From Paraescarpia echinospica (lineage: Eukaryota > Annelida > Polychaeta > Sabellida > Siboglinidae): 64,000 nucleotides of DNA. The notes under the pieces were generated by a model that was given only the letters and a program-made list of their open reading frames with translations, was not told the origin of the DNA and ran no database searches. Location: positions 72,379,579 to 72,443,578 of the forward strand of contig CM034533.1 of NCBI GenBank assembly GCA_020002185.1, given 5' to 3'. Position 1 is the stretch's first letter, and each line of letters starts with the position of its first letter. Shown here one piece after another: positions 22,476 through 34,619 of the stretch. A program made the position numbers and the translations under genes.

Positions 22476-23150
22476 GTTTGTAATGGAAGCTGAAACAGAA
22501 ATGGATTTTAGCCACAATTATCCGTTGCGTGGCGCCACCGATAGAGTATCCTTTAGGTGGCGCCACTGTTTGTCTTAAGTCTTAGCAAAGCATTTAATAG
22601 GAGTAAGACAACATTTAAATTATATATAGGCGGCCATTATAAGTTTCCTTAATTTCCTGCCAAATTTGTCTTACGATTTTCTTGAAAAGTTCACAGCATA
22701 TTTACCCTCCATTGACACAAGTGCTGTGGAAAACTCGTGAAATTCTCATGCCTCATTTTTCAGAAAAATCCACCCAAACCTGACACCCCACAATTTCGCC
22801 CCAATCTTGTGGCGGATTTTAAAATATTGGTGCGTGCTGCAAAATAGCCACTGTGCGAATACGCGAGCGACTATTGTATATTTATTGCTACCTCGTGAAC
22901 AATCTAATGCAGTAGTACATTCAGCATTCTCTGGACAAACATGTGCCATGTCAAAGTGCTCGAAAAAAATTCACACATCACACCAAAACGGTATTGTCAA
23001 GGGCACTCTTTCGGTCGGTAATGGTGGACGAATCCTTAATGTGGTCTTACCCCAATAACCAAGCAGAGTTACTCAACGATACGCCATTTTGATTTTGAGC
23101 TGGTAGCGTATACAATATAATTACGTCACACCTGAATAACAGAGGGCGTT
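22476..23150. other. SEM1 upstream region, no gene seen
   Basis: The first 90 bp upstream of SEM1 contain two copies of GTGGCGCCAC separated by about 30 bp, which could be promoter elements. The rest shows no convincing exon or repeat. Confidence 0.4.
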
Positions 23151-23154
23151 CTAA

Positions 23155-24233
23155 TTCTAATTATAATTATTTACGTCGTAAGGAGCCACTGTTGGCTATG
23201 GTTTACGACGGGGTGGGTGCGTATGGTGTTATTGAGTGTTTGAGCCGCAGGATAGGAGACTGAAATCGTTTATGGTCTCAGCCTGGACCTGCGACTCGTC
23301 TAGTTTATTCCCGTCTACTATTGTCTTTACAAAGTATGAGTTTTTGAATTGGTCGGTGTGGGATGCAGGTACTCTATAGCACCTGGTGTTATTGGTTGTT
23401 AGGTGTTGTATAAAGTTTGAGGATACGTGATCTGGAAAGTGTTTGGGTTGGATGCGTCTTTTATTTATTTTTTGGGGCCGAAGGTATGTTTCTGCGGGGA
23501 TGGCTGGGATAGATCCCTCAGCTATTTTGTACATGTATTTGAGTCGTAGATCCCGACGTCTGCTTTGTAGGGTATTGAGTTTTAGGTCTGTTAATATGTT
23601 TGTCATTGATCCTTCATGTCTGGAGTGGTAGTCGCCGGTAATGAAGCGAGCAGCACGGTGTTGTATACGTTTTAGTTTATCTATGTCCCCCTGATGGTAT
23701 GGGTCCCACACTATGGCTACGTACTCTAAAGCAGCGCGCACAAGGGCAATATATGCCGTCCGTTTGTTGTTTATAGGACAGTGTCGTATGTTACATCTTA
23801 GGAAACCAAATGTTGAGTTTGCTTTTTTAGTTGCTGTTGCGATGTGGGAGTGCCATTTAAGGTCGTCGGAAATAGAGATACCATGATAGGGATTGCAGTT
23901 TACACGTTCTAGGGTGATGTTATTTGAGGTGTAGAAATAGTCAGTTTTATGTTTTACACTGAGGATGTAGCATTTGTTTGTATTGAAGTTCATACCCCAG
24001 TCCTTTGCCCATGTTTGGAGTTGTTTTAGGTCGTGTTCTCTATATAGTAGGCAGTCATCTGCAAATAGGCGGACTTTAGATTTTACTGATGCTGGTAGGT
24101 CGTTTAGGGGGGCAAGTACAGTGCCTTGTGGGACGCCGGATTTGACGGGTACTTCTCTCGAGGTTTCGCCGTCTAGAACAACTTTCATAGATTTGTCAGT
24201 GAGGAAATTTTCTAGCCACTTGAACGTGGTTCC
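23155..24233 (-). mobile_element. Non-LTR LINE 1, 3' part
   Basis: A minus-strand frame (23229-24188) encodes the C-terminal half of a Jockey/CR1-group reverse transcriptase. It has the SGVPQGTVLAPL block, the catalytic RLFADDCLLYR, the thumb (WGMNFNTNKC) and a C-terminal AALEYVAIVWDPY segment. The sequence ends in an AT-rich tail near 23150-23175. The 5' continuation resumes at 29248 on the far side of the LTR element, showing that the LINE was there first. Upstream parts carry frameshifts, so the LINE is dead. Confidence 0.88.
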
Positions 24234-24459
24234 TGTGGCGATATGTCATTTAAAATTTAGTATAATCGCTAGGTAGCGCTACTGTATTTCTATGTTCCCA
24301 CTAACTTGGCATAGAATAGACAGAGGACAACCTTACGTAATTTCAGGAGTCCTTGACCGAGCCTCGTGTTGCTGTCTACATGGAGATGTTCAAATAAACC
24401 ATTCGTCTTTATAAAACACGCGTCCGAAGTTACGTTATATATAACAACGAAACGATACA
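24234..24459 (+). repeat. 5' LTR of the 24-29 kb element
   Basis: 226 bp beginning TGTGGCGATATG and ending GAAACGATACA. It contains a TATA-like TTTATAAAACA and an AATAAA signal near its 3' half. Confidence 0.93.
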
Positions 24460-24705
24460 TGGTGTCAGATGTCCCGTCATATCGTCGGTTAACGAACCAG
24501 GATCAGCATGTGTTATTGACGAACTTTGCATTGAAGCACGCAGCTTGCAAAAGTGAACTTTGAACATTTTCGCCGTGACTGTGAAATCACGCCAACTGAC
24601 AGCGCAATGCAGACATCGCGGTAGGCTTGTCGAGCGTTGTTGTGATTCGTGCGACAACCAAAGGTACGTGACCTTTTGATTCTACTACAACACAGATTGT
24701 ACAGC

Positions 24706-25602
24706 ATGGCCGAGTCAAACACAGCCGACACTACCGGGTGTGGGGCAAGTGCAACGGCGATGTTGATACCCCCCGCAAACATACCACCCCCGCGACCATT
24801 GATTATGGACAATAATCTGGCCACAAACTGGAAGCAATGGCGTAAAATATGGCAGCGCTATGAAATAGCTACTGGCATATATAAGCAAGAAGGCTTAGTT
24901 CGCGTCGCCACACTTCTGTCTGTGATAGGAGAGGATGCGGCGAAAGTGTATGACACATTCACTTGGGTGGACAGTCAAAATTAACAGTGTGTAACCGATG
25001 TGCTAGCGCAGTTTGATAGATATTGTGAGCCACACACACAAGTGATCTACGAACGGTATCGGTTTAACAACCGGAACCAGGCGGTCGACGAAACGATATC
25101 AGCTTACGTCACGGATCTACGAACCATCGCGAAGAACTGTGCACATGAAGACATCACACCAGACGAGATCATCCGCGATCGGCTTGTGTTGGGTTTGCGT
25201 GACGACAAGATGCGTGAGCGGCTGTTGCGCATGAATGACCTTACCCTGGAGAAAGCCATCGACATCTGCAAGGCAGCCGAGCAAACGAGTGCTCAGCTGC
25301 AGGTTATGCACGGTGCCACGCTGGATGTCAGCTTCGTCAGGAAACGGCAGACGCGACAAGCAGCCAGCACACCACACAACCGCACACAGCAAAGGTTCAC
25401 CACACCGAAGCCAAGAGCACCAACGGAGCAGCATCAACCAGACTGCAAGTACTGTGGACGTCGCCATGCTAAAAGAGAGTGCCCCGCATACGGCCAAACG
25501 TGCCGTAAGTGCGGAAAGAAGAACCATTTCCAGCTCAAGTGCAGGGCGACGGCGTCAACCGTCCGCACGACCAAGGAAATCTTCTACGTCGGTCTTGTTT
25601 GA
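24706..25602 (+). pseudogene. gag: gag of the 24-29 kb element (one internal stop)
   Basis: The start is the ATG at 24706 (MAESNTADTTG). The region has a capsid-like NWKQWRKIWQRYEIATG segment and two zinc knuckles at the C-terminus: CKYCGRRHAKREC and CRKCGKKNHFQLKC. An in-frame TAA at 24982-24984 breaks it, and it ends with TGA at 25600-25602. The frame continues into pol without shift, so the element was probably built as one gag-pol reading frame. Confidence 0.88.
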
Positions 25603-28600
25603 GACAGAGCGTCGAAGGCAGTCATCACAGTGGAAGTTGGATGTCGGAGACCAAGTAGCCGGGTTCTGTTCCAAATGGACACTGAAGCAGAATCCAACGT
25701 GCTTCCACGAGAGACGTACTGCAGAGCGACAAGGGACCGCCAAATGAAGAAGCTGCAACACTGTACCCACAAGTACACCAGGACGTACACTGGAGAAAAG
25801 TACCAGATACTTGGTTGGGTGACACTTCCGGTATGGCGACAAGGCAAACAAAGCAATTTGACCTTCAACATCACGAACGATGACTTTATGCCACTGTTGT
25901 CATTGAAGACCTGCACAGAGATGGGTTTCGTGACGATCAACGACAGCGACAGAACCGTGCACGCAGTGAGCAACACGTCAGGAACGAGCGTGTCGTCAGG
26001 CTACCGTGACAGTCCACACCCAGCCCCACGATCATCGCTGAGGAAAGCGGTGCGAGCAGCAGTGAAAGAAAAAAACTATCTACTCACAGAGTTTAAAGAT
26101 GTCTTTGAAGGTCTGGGCGAGCTGCCTGGTGAATACCACATTGTCACAGACGAGAGTGTTGCACCCGTGATACACCCACCTCGTCGTGTGCCAGTGCCGT
26201 TGAGAGCGAGAATCAAGGAGAAACTTGATGAGATGGTGCAGCGAGGAATCATCAAGCCAGTCACCGAGCCTACAGCTTGGGTGTCGAGCATGCTTGTTGT
26301 CGTCAAGCCCGATAAGTTGAGGATCTGTATCGACCCAACAGACTTAAACCGAGCGATCTGTCGCGAGCACTACCAGATGCCGACAATCGAGGAGATCGCG
26401 ACACGTCTGACTGATGCAAAGAAGTTCAGCGTATTCGATGCCAAGGAGGGATTCTGGCAGAAGCGTCTGGACGAGGAGTCGAGCTTCAAAACGACTTTCA
26501 ACTCGCCCTTCGGAAGGTTTCGTTGGACACGCATGCCTTTCGGAATAAGCTCAGCGCCGGAAGTCTGGCAGAGAACGATGCACGAATTCGTTGAAGACCT
26601 TGACGGAATAGAGTTCATCGCAGACGAATTTCTAATAGCGGGATTCGGCAAGACGGAGCAAGAGGTAAATCAGAGTCTAGAAGACAATGAGCGCGCATTC
26701 TTCGAGAAGTGCCGAGCATGGAAGCTGAAGCTGAACCGCAGCAAAGTGAAGCGAGGACAAGCAAGCGTCCCCTTCATGGGTCACATACTGACGCCGGACG
26801 GCCTGAAACCCGATCCAAAGAAGATATTGGCAATCAGAGAGATGCCGGAGCCAGGAGATGTGACCGCTCTGAAGAGATTTCTAGGCATGGTGAACTACTT
26901 GTCTAAGTACCTGCCACGACTCTCGGAGATGACTGAACCTCTGAGGAGACTTGATGACAAAGACGCAGAGTTCAACTGGACAAACTCGCACACAGCAGCG
27001 ATTGATGCCATTAAGCAGCTTGTCACCAAAGCACCAGTATTGCGCTACTATGACGTCAAGCAACCGGTCACGATCCAGTGTGATTCGAGCGAACGTGGTC
27101 TGGGAGCCGTGTTAATGCAGAACGGACAGCCAGTCTCGTACGCTTCGCGGGCTCTGACCGACACAGAGACACGTTACGCACAAATAGAGAAATAAATATT
27201 AGCAATTGTGTGGTCGTGTGACAAGTTCGATCAGTACATCTATGGGCGAGACGTGGTCACCATTGAAACAGATCACGAACCGCTGAAGACAGTATTCAAG
27301 AAAGAGATTCACAAGTCACCGAAGAGGCTACAGCGCATGTGTCTCGCTCTACAGAAGTACAACCTAGATGTACAGTACAAGCGAGGTCCACTAATGTATA
27401 TCGCCGACACTCTCAACCGCGCCTACAGAGACACAACAGAGGGCGGCCAGCATGAGAACTGTGAGATTCGTGCACTAGAATCAGTGAGCCACGAGAACAT
27501 CTCGGTAACCAAGACGAAACGAGACGAGTTCAGGGAGAAAGTGGCCGCAGACGAAGAAACTCAGGCGCTGATCAAGATCATACGACAGGGATGGCCTGCG
27601 AGAAGAGAATGTCCGCAAGCAGCATCGCCATATTATGACAAGCGCAGCAGCTTGGTTGAAGCCGAAGGACTAGTGTTTCGAGGCGAGCAGCTGGTCGTAC
27701 CGAGGTCACTGAGAAAGGATATGCTGCAGCAGATACACAGCAGCCACATTGGAATGGGAGGATGCGTTCGACGAGCCAGAGAAGTGCTGTACTGGCCGGG
27801 GATGAGTGCTGACGTCAGAGACTATGTGTCCAGATGCAGCACTTGTCAGACATTCACGCCACAGCAGTGTCGTGAGCCCCTACACCCACACGAACTGCCA
27901 TCTCGTCCGTGGGAGAAGTTAGGAGGAGATCTGTTCGAGTTCAACGGACAGTCGTTCATCATCATAGTCGATTACTGGTCCAACTACTTCGAGGTAGCGG
28001 AGTTACACAAGAAAACGTCACGGTCTGTAATAAACCAGTTAAAAGTGCAATTCGCTCGACATGGAATACCTTCTGTTTTGATGACAGACAACGGACCGGA
28101 ATTCGCAAGTGAAGACTTCAAGGAATTTGTGAAACTATGGAAGATCAAGCACATCACTTCTAGCCCGAGGTTTCCACAATCGAACGGCAAAGCGGAAAAC
28201 GCGGTGAAGACGTGTAAAGCACTCTTCAAGAAAGCACGAGAAGACCATAAAGACCCACTGCTAGCGCTGCTAGACTGGAGGAACACCCCGAGCGAGTATA
28301 TCGGAACATCGCCGGTACAACGGCTGATGGGAAGGCGTACAAGGACCCTCCTGCCGACAACTGAGGAGCTATTACGCCCAGCGATACCACCTTCAAAAGA
28401 AGAGAAGCTGGCCTCACAGAAGGAAGCTCAGACAAAACACTACAACCGAGGCACGAAGAAGCTCACGGAGCTACACGCTGGTGACAACATCCGAATGAGG
28501 TTACCAGGTGATCGACGCTGATCACTGGGGCTTTGTCGCCGTGTGTTGGGACACAGATCCTACGAGGTTGAGGTGAACGGCGCGCGCTACCGTCGCAACC

Positions 28601-28890
28601 GTCGTCAACTGCGGTCGACAGCTGAACTGCCAAAAATGGACACGGCTATTGATGACATCGAGACGACGCATCAGGACGAGCCACTTCAGCGAAACCAGAC
28701 GACCGAACCAGCTGACGTGCACTGCGGTCCGGAGTCATACAGCACGCTGCCGCGACCCGTGCCGGCACCACGACGTCCCATCCGAGACGGCCCAGGGACA
28801 CCAAACCAACCCACTCCACCTATACCGATGCTACGAAGATCTACTCGAGATAGAGTTAACCCCAAGTGGCATGTAGACTACGAACTGTAG
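25603..28890 (+). pseudogene. pol: pol of the 24-29 kb element: protease, RT, RNase H, integrase
   Basis: All four domains are in the same frame as gag. The aspartic protease motif is altered: D-T-E at 25678-25686 where D-T-G is expected. The RT has TAWVSSMLVVVKPD, the PFG block and an altered catalytic box reading A-D-E at 26620-26628 instead of A/D-D-D. In-frame stops at 27193-27195 (start of RNase H) and 28519-28521 (after integrase) interrupt it. RNase H shows ETDHEPLK; integrase shows the HHCC finger (HSSHIGMGG...CSTC) and the D-D-E core (TDNGPEF, SNGKAENAVK). The chain ends at 28888-28890. The gene cannot be translated as it stands. Confidence 0.9.
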
Positions 28891-29015
28891 GTGTTATACA
28901 TTTGTTACCGTTTATTACACTTTACGGACTGTAGCAAGTATAGCAAGTATTCACAGTATACTTCAAGGACACTTACTTAATGTCTAGTACATGCGTACAT
29001 TGTTGAGAAAGGAGA

Positions 29016-29242
29016 TGTGGCGATATGTAATTTAAATTTAGTATAATCGCTAGGTAGCGCTACTGTATTTCTATGTTCCCACTAACTTGGCATAGAATAG
29101 ACAGAGGACAACCTTACGTAAGTTCAGGAGTCCTTGACCGAGCCTCGTGTTGCTGTCTGCATGGAGATGTTCAAATAAACCATTCGTCTTTATAAAACAC
29201 GCGTCCGAAGTTACGTTATATATATAACAACGAAACGATACA
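29016..29242 (+). repeat. 3' LTR of the 24-29 kb element
   Basis: 227 bp, nearly identical to the 5' LTR; differences include one extra TA in the TATATA run and single-base changes. Confidence 0.93.
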
Positions 29243-29247
29243 GTTCC

Positions 29248-29960
29248 GGCTATGCCATAGTGGGATAGTTTATGGAGGAGTTTTGTGTGGGGGACTGTGT
29301 CGAAAGCTTTGCTAAAGTCTAATATTGCTATGTCTACTTGAGTTCCAGAGTCGAAAGAAGAAAATAGGTCATGCGTGGTGGTTAGGAGTTGTGTTTCGCA
29401 GGAGAAGCCTGCTCTGAAGCCATGGTTAGGATGTTGTGCTCTTCTAGGTAGGTCATGATGTGGCGGTAGATTATGTGTTCGAGAATTTTGCATGGGACCG
29501 ATGTCAGGGAGATGGGGCGGTAGTTTTCTGGTAGGTACATATCTCCTTTTTAAAATTCAGGTGACACATTTGCTGTGCGCCAGTCTGACGGTAGGTTGCC
29601 TGTGTCTATGGATCTCTGGAAGATGTCTCGGAGTGCAGGGGATAGGGTGTCGGCACAGTTCTTAAGGACAGCATTGGGGATCTGGTCAGGGCCACATGCT
29701 TTATGTGGTTTAATGGACTTGAGTAATTTACATACTCCGGTGGTGTCAATTTTAATGTCACATATATTGGGGTGTTGTGGGGGATCAAGGTGTGGGGGCG
29801 CGGATCTGTCGTCTTTCGTGAAGATACTCTGGAACTGATCCAAGAGGATCTCAGCCTTTTCCTTACTGTTACACACCAGTGATCCATTCTTTTTCAGGGG
29901 AGCTACTCCGATGTTGTCTTGTTTTCTACTTTTGATATAGCGCGGGTAACTATGCTTGGT
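29248..29960 (-). mobile_element. Non-LTR LINE 1, 5' remaining part
   Basis: Minus-strand frames encode the palm and fingers of the same reverse transcriptase: KPHKACGPDQIPN at 29550-29876 and ILDFSKAFDTVPH at 29263-29490. Frameshifts lie near 29545-29560 and 29420-29450. The first residues after the LTR junction (ending GIAGT) continue into the 24188 side. It is truncated at the 5' end near 29960. Confidence 0.85.
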
Positions 29961-30007
29961 TATTTAAATGGTTTGGTCTTAGTAGGTCAGGTACACCAAA
30001 CAACCTG

Positions 30008-30333
30008 GCCTCGATTACCCAGGCGCCGTGAGCACTGGCCCCTCACTACGGCCTGAAATATTAAGGCCCTGTCAATGTTACCGTTAGGGGGGCTTTACCC
30101 CAGATTCGGGTAGAGGCGACGATTGGCTCTCAGGCCAACTATGAAATAACAAATTAAATAAGGATACACTTTTATCAGATAATACTATACTATAACAACT
30201 ATCCATCATTAAACTTATATTTAAATATGTCACACACAAAATAAACCGACATTAAGCTTTTTTCATAGTTTAGTGCCTTTTAATCACATGCATATTCACT
30301 AGGTGGCAGCTAGCTCTCATGGCTGTCAACAAG
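30008..30333 (+). repeat. Left arm of an 11-12 kb inverted repeat
   Basis: It begins GCCTCGATTACCCAGGCGCC and runs through CCCCAGATTCGGGTAGAG, TCTCAGGCCAACTATG and TTTTAATCACATGCATATTC. The reverse complement is at 41483-42289, where a MITE interrupts it. The arms could be terminal repeats of one large DNA transposon or two separate copies of one repeat. Confidence 0.8.
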
Positions 30334-30337
30334 TGGG

Positions 30338-30518
30338 CATTCAAAATGCGATTCTGAGCCAGACTAACTTCCTGGCGAAGTCACGCAGCCAGGCGAGAGT
30401 CGGTTAAGCGAGACTACAAACAGCCCAATCTAGGGTATATAGTATCGCTTAACCGACTGTCGCCTGGCTGCGTGACTTCTCCAGGAAGATAGTCTGGCTC
30501 AGAACCGCCTTTTGAATG
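30338..30518. repeat. 181-bp foldback MITE-like palindrome
   Basis: Arms of about 73 bp: from CATTCAAAATGCGATTCTGA on the left to the reverse complement of CATTCAAAAGGCGGTTCTGA on the right. They share GAAGTCACGCAGCCAGGCGA and GTCGGTTAAGCGA. The loop is about 35 bp. No coding potential. Confidence 0.85.
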
Positions 30519-30711
30519 TTATCCGCTAGACGGCAACACTGGAAAGCCGCCTTTTGACTGCTCACTGCCAGTTAGCACGTCTATCCCCAAGAATTAATGT
30601 TTATTATTATGTATGTTTTCGATAACGAAATGAAATTACGAAAATAGTGCCCGAAATAGTATTATACAAAATAAAATGAATCTTAAACTAAATTAACACA
30701 AACAACAGTTT

Positions 30712-30785
30712 CGAGTACTCGACAGGATTCGAACCGAGGACCCTAAAAATAGTTGCTCGACACGCTACTGGCTTATATCCACCAA
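30712..30785 (-). other. tRNA-like sequence
   Basis: On the minus strand a B box (CGGTTCGAATCC) follows an A-box-like AAGCCAGTAGCG at near-tRNA spacing. The acceptor stem is not convincing, so it is probably a SINE head or tRNA pseudogene. Confidence 0.35.
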
Positions 30786-30922
30786 GACCAGTGCGGTTTC
30801 ATTGTACTTTGGTGACTACATATATTAGTTAGCAGTCCGACCGTCGCACGCGACATCGATTGAACTTGTTTAAATTAAATTTGTCCTTGTTTGGTATTTA
30901 TATAATGCTTGTTCACACTTAG

Positions 30923-31081
30923 TGTTACGATATTTACTCGGGCTTATGGACTTTAGAATATACAAGCAGAATAGAGACGACAGTTCTGGTAAACCAAACT
31001 TTATTAAAAGTGGCTGCCGTGACCAGGGAGCGGCCTGTTATTCTACTTTCTGGGGAGACGTCATTAAGTGATATTGTTACA
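30923..31081 (-). repeat. 3' LTR of Ty3/gypsy element A
   Basis: 159 bp; the plus strand reads TGTTACGATATT...ATTGTTACA. It differs from the partner LTR (41324-41482) at about 13 positions by eye, so element A is old. Confidence 0.9.
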
Positions 31082-31477
31082 TTCCCGTCCATTTTATAAG
31101 GAACATGTACTCAACCAAAACATACTAACGTATTAAAGTAACCAAATCATTACGTCTATGGAACAGCATCAGTGTTTCGTAGTGATATAAATAAAATAAA
31201 CGTGAATGCAATATAACTGAATCACAAAACTTTCCCGTTAACAATAAACACTACATAACACACAGTTTCACTACAGCAGCAACACTCCTGATGTCATGTT
31301 AAAGCTAAAATGGCATGGTCAACACCAAACGCTCAATTACGAGAATAGCACCAGACAGTGTCATACTCATACGAACATGGCAAACATGAACATGTGGAAG
31401 TCAACACACTTGCGTGTCCGGATCAATAAAGTTTGTACTCATCATCAATGTTCACGTAAGTATCATCAACTGTTCAT

Positions 31478-34400
31478 TTAGATACAACATAGTCCTTGTA
31501 TTTCCTGGGTAACTTGGATTTGTTGATTCTCTCGGACTTCCTGAGTGTCGTTGGACGTACCGAAGAGTGGTTCTGTCTGGTCACTCTGATGTTGTTCAAC
31601 CGGTGTGTTCGGCTGAATTTCAACTGGTGTGTTGGCCTGACTTGGGTCAACTGGAGTGATTAGAGGATCATCTTGAGACGGGATATCAATGGACTCCTCA
31701 ACCAACACACGAGGTGGTGTTTCGTGTGTTCGTCTTAGGTGTACACGGTTGCGCCTGTATACTGTTCCCTCACTATCTTCAACTTCATAGGATATTTCAT
31801 CCAATCATCTCATCACCTTCGCTTTCTTCCGTGACTTGACTCCAAGCTTGTAGGTATCTCATTGATGCAGGTGTGGAAGATCTGCAGTAGATTTGTCATA
31901 GTACTTGGCTTGAGGCGTTGTGTGCTTTTCACCATATCTGTTTCATGTTAATTTAATTGCTGCACTCACGCCGCGACTCCAGAAGACTTTGTTGGATGAA
32001 TTGTTTTCGCCCGCCTACCTAGTAGCCTCTGTGCATGACTACTATCTATTCCTTGAGTTGGGATGTTGCGGATATTCAGCAGTGCTAAATATTGGTCATC
32101 ACCAGCGCATTGTGCTTTCTTGATCATCTTCTTTGCAGCTTTCACCGATGATTCCACCTTGCCGTTTGAGCGACTGTGGTGTGGAGATGTCGTCACATGT
32201 TCGAATCCCCATTTCTTACTGAAATGAGCGAACTCGTCTGACACCAGTTGTGGACCATTGTCAGTAACTACAATGTTCGGAATTCCCATCCTAGCAAAGT
32301 TAGCTTTGAGCTTTGTGATTACTTCCTTGGAGCCAGTGGTTGGTAGGTAGTCAATTTCCCAGAAGTTTGATTTGTAGTCAGTGGTGACTAAGTAGTCATT
32401 TCCTTGGTAAGAGAACATGTCGACACCGACCTTCTGCCATGGACGGTCCGGCACATCATTGTTTTTCAGAGATTCCATAGTCTGAGAATGTTCCAACTCA
32501 CTACAGGTTTCACACGTTTGGATATACTCTTTGATTTCTGCCTTCATGCCAGGCCAGAACACCAACTCCCTTGCTCTTCTTAGGCATCCTTCAATGCCAA
32601 CGTGGCCTAGGTGAACATCCTTCTTAATTTGTGATCTCATGGATTGTGGAATCACAAGTCTTTCGCCGCGGAACACCAATCCATCAGTGACGGCACATCT
32701 GGTTTCTCGGGCCAGCCATGTTGCAGGACAGCTGTCAGCACTTGTAGAGTGGCATCTTGCTCGGTGGCATTACGAATGTCCTAGACAACATCTTCTCTCA
32801 TGGATAGATATATAGTTCACAGCGTGGATAGATTCGAACTCAGTGGTTGGTTGTTCCTGTGTAGCTGGCAGAAACGCATGTGACAGGGTGTTAGCGAGAG
32901 ACGTATTCTTGCCTTCCAGCTACTTGACATCAATATCATACGCAAGTGAAGGTAGGAGCATGCCCCGTAGACTCTTGGGTGCTCGGTTAAGAGGTTTCTT
33001 TGTTATTGCTTCAAGTGGCTTGTGGTCACTGTAGGCAAGGAAGGGGCGACCATAGGTGAACTGATGCCACTTCTTAAGAGCAAAGACGACGGCCAGCATG
33101 TCTTTCTCAATAATGGCATATCTGGTCTCTGTGTCAGTCAAAGCACGACTGGCGTAAGCAATTGGTCTTCCTTCCTGAAGTAGTGCTCATCCCAGGCCAT
33201 AGTTGCTAGCATCATATTGAATGACCAGTTGCTTACTCGGGTCAAAGTAAGCCCGAATGGGTGCCTCAGGCAGGAGTTGTTTCAGTGTTGTGAAAGCTTT
33301 CTTCTGAGCATCTCTCCACATCCAGGCAACATCTCGTTGTACAAGAGCAGTAATGGGACGGAATACATCAGTCAACTTGGGTACGTATCTCGCCAGGTAA
33401 GTTACTGTACCTCTTAGCTTCTCCACAGCTTCCCTGTCACACGGATTTTTCATATTCAGAACAGCTTCGACCTTGGATGGGTCAGGTTTCAGACCATCAG
33501 CTGTGACAACAAGGTCTAAGAACTGGATTTCATTCACATTGAAGCGACATTTGTCACGGTTCAGTATGATCCCATGTTCCTTGCATCTTTGGAGCAGTTT
33601 CTGTATCTTGACACAGAGATCAGAGTCATCAGATCCATGGATGATAATATCATCAGCAACACACTGAACATTCTCCAACCCTTCCAGTGCCTGTTGCAGA
33701 TGCTTTTGTAAAATTTCACTGCTGACTTTCAAGCCGAAAGGTAGTCGTCGCCAACGATACTGCCCAAACGGTGTTGCAAAAGTAGTCAGTAGGCTAGATT
33801 CTTCATCCAGTTCGCAGTGTAGATATCCTTGTAGCAAGTCACTCACAGCAAATTACTTGGAGTTCACAAGATTCTTTAGAATGTCGTCCAACACAGGAAG
33901 CTTGTAGTGTTCACGCTTCAGGGCTACGTTAAGGATCACTGCAGATCCTGACAGCCCCAGAACGTTTCTTGGCCACATACATTTGGTTCACCCAATGAGT
34001 GGGTTGGTCCACATTGACTATGACACCAGTGTGTTCTAGTCGGTCTAGCTCATCTTTCACGGAACTGTTCAGTGATTCTGGTAGGGTACGAGGTGGTCTC
34101 ACAACCGGTTCAGTATTTTTTTCCAGAGTGAGACGAATTTTCCCACCAGGAAGCGAGCCAAGTTTACCGTCGAACACATCAAGATAGTCTTCACTGCATG
34201 GGGTTTGAACAACTCTACAGCCGGAGACTGAAAATACAGTTTCAAAGTTCTCGTAGTTCACCGTGATGAGCTTCATGCATTCAGCAGCTTTACGGCTGAG
34301 TAGTGGTGTCAGTTCGTCATGATCCACTGTGACATAGTCCACTTTGAACTTGTCTCCTGTAGCAGGATTTACGGTTTTAGCTCGGCATTTGCCGAGAGCT

Positions 34401-34504
34401 TCAGTCTTCACGTTGTTCCACATCTTCAGTGCGATTGGTTCTGGGCGGACCTCTTTCTCCTTCACATACTTCTTGGGCAGTATGCTGACAGTTGAACCAG
34501 TCAA
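31478..34504 (-). pseudogene. pol: pol of element A
   Basis: Broken minus-strand frames cover the protease remnant, RT, RNase H and integrase. At 34504 the frame opens just inside the protease active site (TGSTVSILP), and an apparent 2-bp loss removes the Asp. RT at 33187-33846 has FGQYRWRRLPFG and VADDIIIHG; RNase H (32920-33141) has YSDHKPLEAITKK. The integrase (31966-32679) has the HHCC finger (HLGHVGIEGC...CETC) and TDNGPQLVSDEF...NGKVESSVK. Several frameshifts and stops separate these pieces. Confidence 0.88.
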
Positions 34505-34619
34505 CCTGCTTAGTCACTGACTGCTTTTTGACCAGCATGTCGCATAAAATGGGGTTCGTTTTACAGCAGAATTTGTATTTTCGCTGACTAGCAGATTTTC
34601 TTCCACTGAATGTCGACTT

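Larger units (their letters stand above)
24229..29247 (+). mobile_element. Complete Ty3/gypsy LTR retrotransposon with target duplication
   Basis: Two LTRs (24234-24459 and 29016-29242), each TG...CA, flank gag-pol; the GTTCC repeat at 24229-24233 and 29243-29247 is the 5-bp target duplication. A primer-binding site starts TGGTGTCAGATG right after the 5' LTR, and the purine tract GAGAAAGGAGA precedes the 3' LTR. The pol order (protease, RT, RNase H, integrase) is that of Ty3/gypsy. It sits inside LINE 1. By eye the LTRs differ at about four or five positions, so it is a fairly recent insertion. The coding region lies in one frame but is interrupted by four stop codons. Confidence 0.95.
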
